From positions 1,670,501 through 1,734,500 of the forward strand of contig NZ_CP088149.1 in the NCBI RefSeq assembly GCF_002845275.2: a stretch of DNA of 64,000 nucleotides, written 5' to 3'. Position 1 is the first letter of the stretch. Every line of letters begins with the position of its first letter. Under the pieces are notes generated by a model. The model did not search any database and had not been told where the DNA came from. It saw only the letters and a list, made by a program, of their open reading frames with translations. The position numbers and the translations under genes were made by a program. This document shows, piece by piece, positions 60,059-64,000 of the stretch. The stretch comes from Pseudomonas sp. S06B 330. Lineage in GTDB: Bacteria > Pseudomonadota > Gammaproteobacteria > Pseudomonadales > Pseudomonadaceae.

Positions 60059-62281
60059 ATGCGCACAGGGATGTTGGCGCTGGCACTTGGCCTGTTGTGT
60101 CTGAGTGTACTACCGGTTTTGCCATCGGTCGGGATACTGGCCGTGTTGACCATTATCGGACTTTTCTGCCTGCCTTTTCGGATGCGTCCACTCGGTCTGT
60201 TTCTGCTGGGTGTGTGTTGGGCCTGCCTGTCGGCGCAGCAGGCGCTGGATGATCGCTTGGTGCCAACGTTGGATGGGCGCACCCTATGGTTGGAGGGTAG
60301 GGTGGTCGGCTTGCCTCAGCAAAGCGAGCGATCAGTACGCTTCGACGTTGAGGGCGCCCAGTCGCGACGTGGACAGCTGCCACAGCGCCTGCAACTGAGT
60401 TGGTTTGGCGGGCCTGCGGTCAATAGTGGCGAGCGCTGGCGGCTGGCAGTCACCCTCAAGCGTCCCCATGGTTTGCTCAACCCGCACGGTGTCGATCGTG
60501 AGGCTACCTTACTGGCCCGGCGTATCGGCGCTACCGGTACCGTCAAGGCCGGGGAGCGCCTGACGTCTGCAGAAGGCGCTTGGCGTGATAGCGTGCGCCA
60601 GCGCGTGTTGAGTGTGGATGCGCAGGGGCGCGAGGCGGAACTGGTGGCGCTGGTATTGGGCGATGGCGCAGGCTTGGCGCGGGAGAGCTGGCAAGCGCTA
60701 CAGGCCACCGGCACCGTGCACTTGCTAGTGATCTCCGGGCAGCACATCGGCTTGTTCGCCGGTCTGATCTATGGGTTGATTGCTGGCCTGGCTAGGTTGG
60801 GCTGGTGGCCGCAAGCCTTGCCCTGGCTGCCTTGGGCCTGTGGGCTGGCCTTTGCCGCCGCGTTGAGCTACGGCCTGCTGGCCGGTTTGCAGGTGCCGGT
60901 GCAGCGAGCCTGTGTGATGTTGGCCGTGGTGTTGCTCTGGCGTTTGCGTTTTCGCCATCTAGGCGTGGGATTGCCGCTACTGCTGGCGCTCAATGCGGTG
61001 TTGCTGTGGGAGCCGCTGGCGAGTCTTTTGCCGGGTTTCTGGTTGTCTTTCGGCGCCGTTGCGGTACTGGTGTTCACCTTTAGTGGTCGGCTGGGCAGCT
61101 GGCGCCCTTGGCAGGCGTGGGGCCGGGCGCAGTGGATGATTGCCTTGGGCTTGCTACCGATATTGATGGCACTGGGGCTGCCGGTCAGCCTCAGTGCGCC
61201 GCTGGCCAATCTGTTCGCCGTGCCCTGGATCAGCCTGGCAGTGTTGCCGTTGGCGTTGCTGGGAACCTTGCTGTTGCCCGTGCCGTTTGTTGGGCAGGGT
61301 TTACTCTGGTTGGCTGGCGGTTTGCTTGATGGTCTGTTCCGCCTGCTGGGACACCTTGCTCAGTTGCAGCCCGCATGGATACCGCAGCCGTTGCCGTGGC
61401 CGCTGTGGTTATTGCTGGCCCTGGGCACGGTGCTGGTATTGCTGCCCCCTGGCTTGCCAATGCGTGTTCTGGGCTGGCCCTTGCTGTTGCTGGCGGTATT
61501 TGCAGCGCGAGAGCGCATACCGCATGGTCAGCTGGAGGTCTGGCAACTGGACGTTGGTCAGGGCCTGGCGTTCGTGCTGCGTACCCGTGAGCACGTGCTG
61601 CTGTACGACGCCGGGCCGGCAATGGGTGATCACGATTTGGGTGAACGCGTGGTATTGCCGACGCTGCATAAGCTGGGGGTGAAGGCGGTTGACCTGATGG
61701 TGCTCAGCCACGCTGACGCTGACCATGCCGGTGGCGCATCAGCGCTCCAACGCGGCTTGCCGGTGCGGCAAATACTCAGCGGTGAAGCTGCCAAGCTGCC
61801 GCCCGCTTTGCAGGCCCAAGCCTGTGTCAACGGCCAGCGCTGGCAGTGGGATGGGGTCAATTTCTCTGTCTGGCACTGGCAAGGCGCACGCGACAGCAAT
61901 CAGGGTTCGTGCGTCGTGCTGATCGAGGCGGGCGGTGAGCGTCTGCTGCTCACCGGCGATCTCGATGTCGCGGGCGAGCGGGCCTGGGTCCGTGACTGGC
62001 AGGCCACCGGCATCGACTGGCTGCAAGCGCCGCATCACGGCAGTCGCACATCCTCCAGTCAGGCGTTGCTGACGGCCACGACGCCGCGTGGCGTGTTGAT
62101 TTCCAGGGGGCGCTATAACGCCTTTGGCCATCCCCATGCCGAGGTCATGGAACGCTACTCGATAAATGGCATCGAAGCGTACGACAGCGCTGTGCATGGT
62201 GCGCTACGCCTGCGTCTGGGGACTTTTGGCGAGCCGTTGGCGTTACGCAACCAACGCCGGTTCTGGCGCGACCCGGGTTGA
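60059..62281 (+). CDS. comEC: ComEC/Rec2-family DNA internalisation protein
   Basis: 740 aa. An N-terminal soluble OB-like part (residues about 35-160, with EGRVVGLPQQSERSVRFDVEG) is followed by the competence domain with many spans (VHLLVISGQHIGLFAGLIYGL, PVQRACVMLAVVLLW) and the C-terminal metallo-beta-lactamase-like domain (VWQLDVGQGLAFVLRT, LSHADADHAGG, LLTGDLDVAGE, LQAPHHGSRTSSS). The metal-binding residues of the HxDxDH type are kept. It would pass single-stranded DNA across the inner membrane. Other competence genes are not in the window. Confidence 0.93.
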   Translation: MRTGMLALALGLLCLSVLPVLPSVGILAVLTIIGLFCLPFRMRPLGLFLLGVCWACLSAQQALDDRLVPTLDGRTLWLEGRVVGLPQQSERSVRFDVEGAQSRRGQLPQRLQLSWFGGPAVNSGERWRLAVTLKRPHGLLNPHGVDREATLLARRIGATGTVKAGERLTSAEGAWRDSVRQRVLSVDAQGREAELVALVLGDGAGLARESWQALQATGTVHLLVISGQHIGLFAGLIYGLIAGLARLGWWPQALPWLPWACGLAFAAALSYGLLAGLQVPVQRACVMLAVVLLWRLRFRHLGVGLPLLLALNAVLLWEPLASLLPGFWLSFGAVAVLVFTFSGRLGSWRPWQAWGRAQWMIALGLLPILMALGLPVSLSAPLANLFAVPWISLAVLPLALLGTLLLPVPFVGQGLLWLAGGLLDGLFRLLGHLAQLQPAWIPQPLPWPLWLLLALGTVLVLLPPGLPMRVLGWPLLLLAVFAARERIPHGQLEVWQLDVGQGLAFVLRTREHVLLYDAGPAMGDHDLGERVVLPTLHKLGVKAVDLMVLSHADADHAGGASALQRGLPVRQILSGEAAKLPPALQAQACVNGQRWQWDGVNFSVWHWQGARDSNQGSCVVLIEAGGERLLLTGDLDVAGERAWVRDWQATGIDWLQAPHHGSRTSSSQALLTATTPRGVLISRGRYNAFGHPHAEVMERYSINGIEAYDSAVHGALRLRLGTFGEPLALRNQRRFWRDPG

Positions 62282-62351
62282 CGACCTTCGGCAGATGAGC
62301 GTGCCGGGGTCCTATGGTAGAGTGGCGGACTTTTTCAAGGGGATGCTAACT

Positions 62352-62987
62352 GTGTGGGAATTGGTCAAGTCCGGTGGTTGGATGATGCTGCCGATCATTC
62401 TGAGTTCCATCGCCGCCATGGCTATCGTTGCCGAGCGCCTCTGGACCTTGCGCGCCAGCCGGGTCACGCCGCCGCACCTGCTCGGTCAAGTGTGGATGTG
62501 GATCAAAGACAAACAGCTGACCAGCGACAAGCTCAAGGCCCTGCGCGCGGACTCACCCTTGGGCGAGATCCTCGCCGCAGGTCTGGCCAACTCCCGCCAT
62601 GGTCGCGAGATCATGAAGGAGTGCATTGAAGAAGCCGCCGCTCGCGTCATCCACGAGCTGGAGCGTTACATCAATGCCCTGGGCACCATCGCCGCCATGG
62701 CGCCGCTACTCGGTCTACTTGGTACCGTACTGGGCATGATCGACATTTTCAGCTCGTTCATGGGCAGCGGCATGACCGCCAACGCCTCGGTACTGGCCGG
62801 TGGTATCTCCAAGGCGCTGATCACTACGGCGGCGGGTCTGATGGTGGGTATTCCTGCGGTGTTTTTCCACCGTTTCCTGCAGCGCCGCATCGATGAGCTG
62901 GTGGTCGGCATGGAACAAGAAGCTATCAAGCTGGTTGAAGTGGTGCAGGGTGACCGTGATGTCGACCTGGCTGAGGGCAAGGCGTGA
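62352..62987 (+). CDS. ExbB/TolQ-family proton channel protein
   Basis: 211 aa with three membrane spans (about 10-30, 110-135, 150-175). The TolQ/ExbB region is GTIAAMAPLLGLLGTVLGMIDIFSSF followed by VLAGGISKALITTAAGLMVGIPAVFFHRFL. I choose the GTG start at 62352 because AAGGGG lies 9 nt upstream; ATG 62343 has no room for a ribosome site. It overlaps exbD by ATGA-type (GTGA) coupling. With ExbD it gives a proton-driven motor. The link to comEC-lpxK genes rather than a TonB gene is the normal Pseudomonas layout. Confidence 0.9.
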   Translation: MWELVKSGGWMMLPIILSSIAAMAIVAERLWTLRASRVTPPHLLGQVWMWIKDKQLTSDKLKALRADSPLGEILAAGLANSRHGREIMKECIEEAAARVIHELERYINALGTIAAMAPLLGLLGTVLGMIDIFSSFMGSGMTANASVLAGGISKALITTAAGLMVGIPAVFFHRFLQRRIDELVVGMEQEAIKLVEVVQGDRDVDLAEGKA

Positions 62988-63415
62988 AATTCCGGCGCAA
63001 GCCACGGGAGACCGTGGACATCAACCTGGCATCGCTGATCGACGTGGTCTTCATTTTGTTGCTGTTTTTTGTGGTGACCACCACCTTTACCCGTGAAACC
63101 CAACTGCGGGTAGAACTGCCAGAGTCTGTCAGTGGTGCACCGGCACCCGACAGCGAGGTCAAGCAGTTGGACATCACCATCAGCGCCGAAGGCGTCTATT
63201 CGGTGAACAACAACCTGCTGCCCAAGAGCGATCTGGCGACCCTGATTGAAGCCCTGCAGAAAGAATCTGCCGGTGACACCAAACTGCCGTTGTCGATCAG
63301 TGCCGACGGCAAGACCCCGCACCAGGCGGTGGTCACTGCCATGGATGCGGCCGGCAAGCTCGGTTTCAGCCAGTTGCGCATGACCACGGTCGAGGCGGCT
63401 CAAGGAAATCCCTGA
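62984..63415 (+). CDS. ExbD/TolR-family protein
   Basis: 143 aa. One membrane span (about 17-37) with the conserved Asp of [23 protein letters not shown] in the channel, followed by a periplasmic domain. GTG start at 62984 overlaps the exbB stop. The stop overlaps the lpxK start by 1 bp. Confidence 0.92.
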   Translation: MKFRRKPRETVDINLASLIDVVFILLLFFVVTTTFTRETQLRVELPESVSGAPAPDSEVKQLDITISAEGVYSVNNNLLPKSDLATLIEALQKESAGDTKLPLSISADGKTPHQAVVTAMDAAGKLGFSQLRMTTVEAAQGNP

Positions 63416-64000
63416 TGGCCTTCGCCGACCGTCTGCTCGATGCCTGGTACGCCGGGCATCCGGCCCTGGCCCTGCTGCGTCCGCTGGAGGCGTTGTATCG
63501 CCGCGTGGTGCTACGCAAGCGCGCGCGTTTTCTCGCCGGGGAAAGCGCTAGCTACCGTGCGCCGGTGCCGGTGATCGTGGTGGGTAACATCACCGTCGGC
63601 GGCACCGGCAAGACGCCAATGATTCTCTGGTTGATCGAACATTGTCGCCAGCAAGGGCTGCGCGTTGGTGTGGTCAGCCGCGGTTATGGTGCCAAGCCGC
63701 CGCAGTTGCCCTGGCGGGTGAGTGCTGAGCAGAGCGCGGCTGAGGCGGGTGACGAACCCTTGTTGATCGTTCAGCGTAGCGGCGTGCCGTTGATGATCGA
63801 CCCTGATCGTTCGCGTGCCGTGCAGGCGCTGCTGGCCAGTGAACAGCTGGACCTGATCCTCTGTGACGACGGCATGCAGCATTACCGTTTGGCTCGCGAT
63901 CTGGAGATTGTCTTAATCGATGCCGCTCGAGGCCTGGGTAATCGCCGCTGCTTGCCCGCCGGGCCACTGCGCGAACCCGTGGAGCGCCTGCAGGCGGTGG
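63415..64000 (+). CDS. lpxK: Tetraacyldisaccharide 4'-kinase LpxK (partial, window edge)
   Basis: Phosphorylates the 4' position of the lipid A disaccharide in the inner membrane. The first 195 residues are present. Walker [13 protein letters not shown] lies at 57-68, and [24 protein letters not shown] holds the conserved DDGxQ-H motif. The N-terminal amphipathic helix ([16 protein letters not shown]) is normal. ATG 63415 overlaps the exbD stop. The 3' end lies beyond the window. Confidence 0.97.
   Translation, partial: MAFADRLLDAWYAGHPALALLRPLEALYRRVVLRKRARFLAGESASYRAPVPVIVVGNITVGGTGKTPMILWLIEHCRQQGLRVGVVSRGYGAKPPQLPWRVSAEQSAAEAGDEPLLIVQRSGVPLMIDPDRSRAVQALLASEQLDLILCDDGMQHYRLARDLEIVLIDAARGLGNRRCLPAGPLREPVERLQAV

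Noticed and set aside
60059..62281. Evidence that this strain is naturally competent
   Set aside because: comEC alone is common in Pseudomonas; no other uptake genes are in the window.

Overview
The window is a chromosomal segment of a Pseudomonas species of the fluorescens/putida lineage. The evidence is high GC with Pseudomonas codon use, an aprA-aprI-aprD-aprE-aprF alkaline protease cluster in the order usual for that lineage, an EarP/EF-P(Arg32) pair, REP-type repeats whose arms begin GTAGCCGCTGCCG, and a gene order that I recall as matching P. aeruginosa around ohr-efp-earP, deaD, htpX-alaA-msrB-gpx-sagS, fadE, yadGH-like ABC genes and comEC-exbBD-lpxK. Species cannot be decided from sequence reading alone.

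Layout. 0-3.9 kb: a ToxR/MarT-like membrane regulator overlapping a small FidL-like partner cut by the window edge, a TonB-dependent siderophore receptor, and a small glycine-rich membrane protein. 4.2-10.6 kb: serralysin-type protease AprA, its periplasmic inhibitor AprI and the complete type I secretion system AprDEF, with a GCAA-loop attenuator hairpin between aprA and aprI. 10.6-21.9 kb: metabolism and regulation genes (MFS exporter, SDR, three LysR regulators, a GreA/B-like factor, EarP/EF-P, Ohr/OhrR, a TSUP permease, a DUF1127 protein, a YcaQ/AlkX-like DNA glycosylase). 21.9-36.0 kb: class II DAHP synthase, a spermidine-synthase-like methyltransferase, DeaD helicase with a long structured leader, DODA dioxygenase, Tpm, HtpX, AlaA, three oxidative-repair enzymes (MsrB, Gpx, MsrC), the hybrid kinase SagS, an AAA ATPase and a membrane protein. 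Two copies of a composite REP element lie here.

36.2-53.7 kb is the accessory region. A 282-bp unit holding a promoter, tRNA-Glu and tRNA-Gly occurs twice as an ungapped direct repeat, 17,021 bp apart. Between the copies lie five forward genes for large immunoglobulin-like repeat proteins and one reverse gene for a classical autotransporter. The five fall into colinear paralogous pairs: 646/650 aa; and 1433/1445 aa. The 1433-aa member ends in a nine-unit RCC1-like propeller. The 1445-aa member ends in seven 94-aa Ig-like repeats, a BIG2-like domain and a short C-type-lectin-like tail. A 304-aa protein carries that same BIG2-plus-tail module. None shows a signal peptide. No integrase, transposase or phage gene is visible. 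This is the best candidate for an undescribed system, possibly a set of surface or secreted adhesin-like proteins.

53.7-64 kb returns to conserved core genes: a third tRNA-Gly, a PA2817-family protein, FadE, a GST, a YadGH-like ABC exporter, a DUF2062 protein, ComEC, ExbB/ExbD and the start of LpxK.
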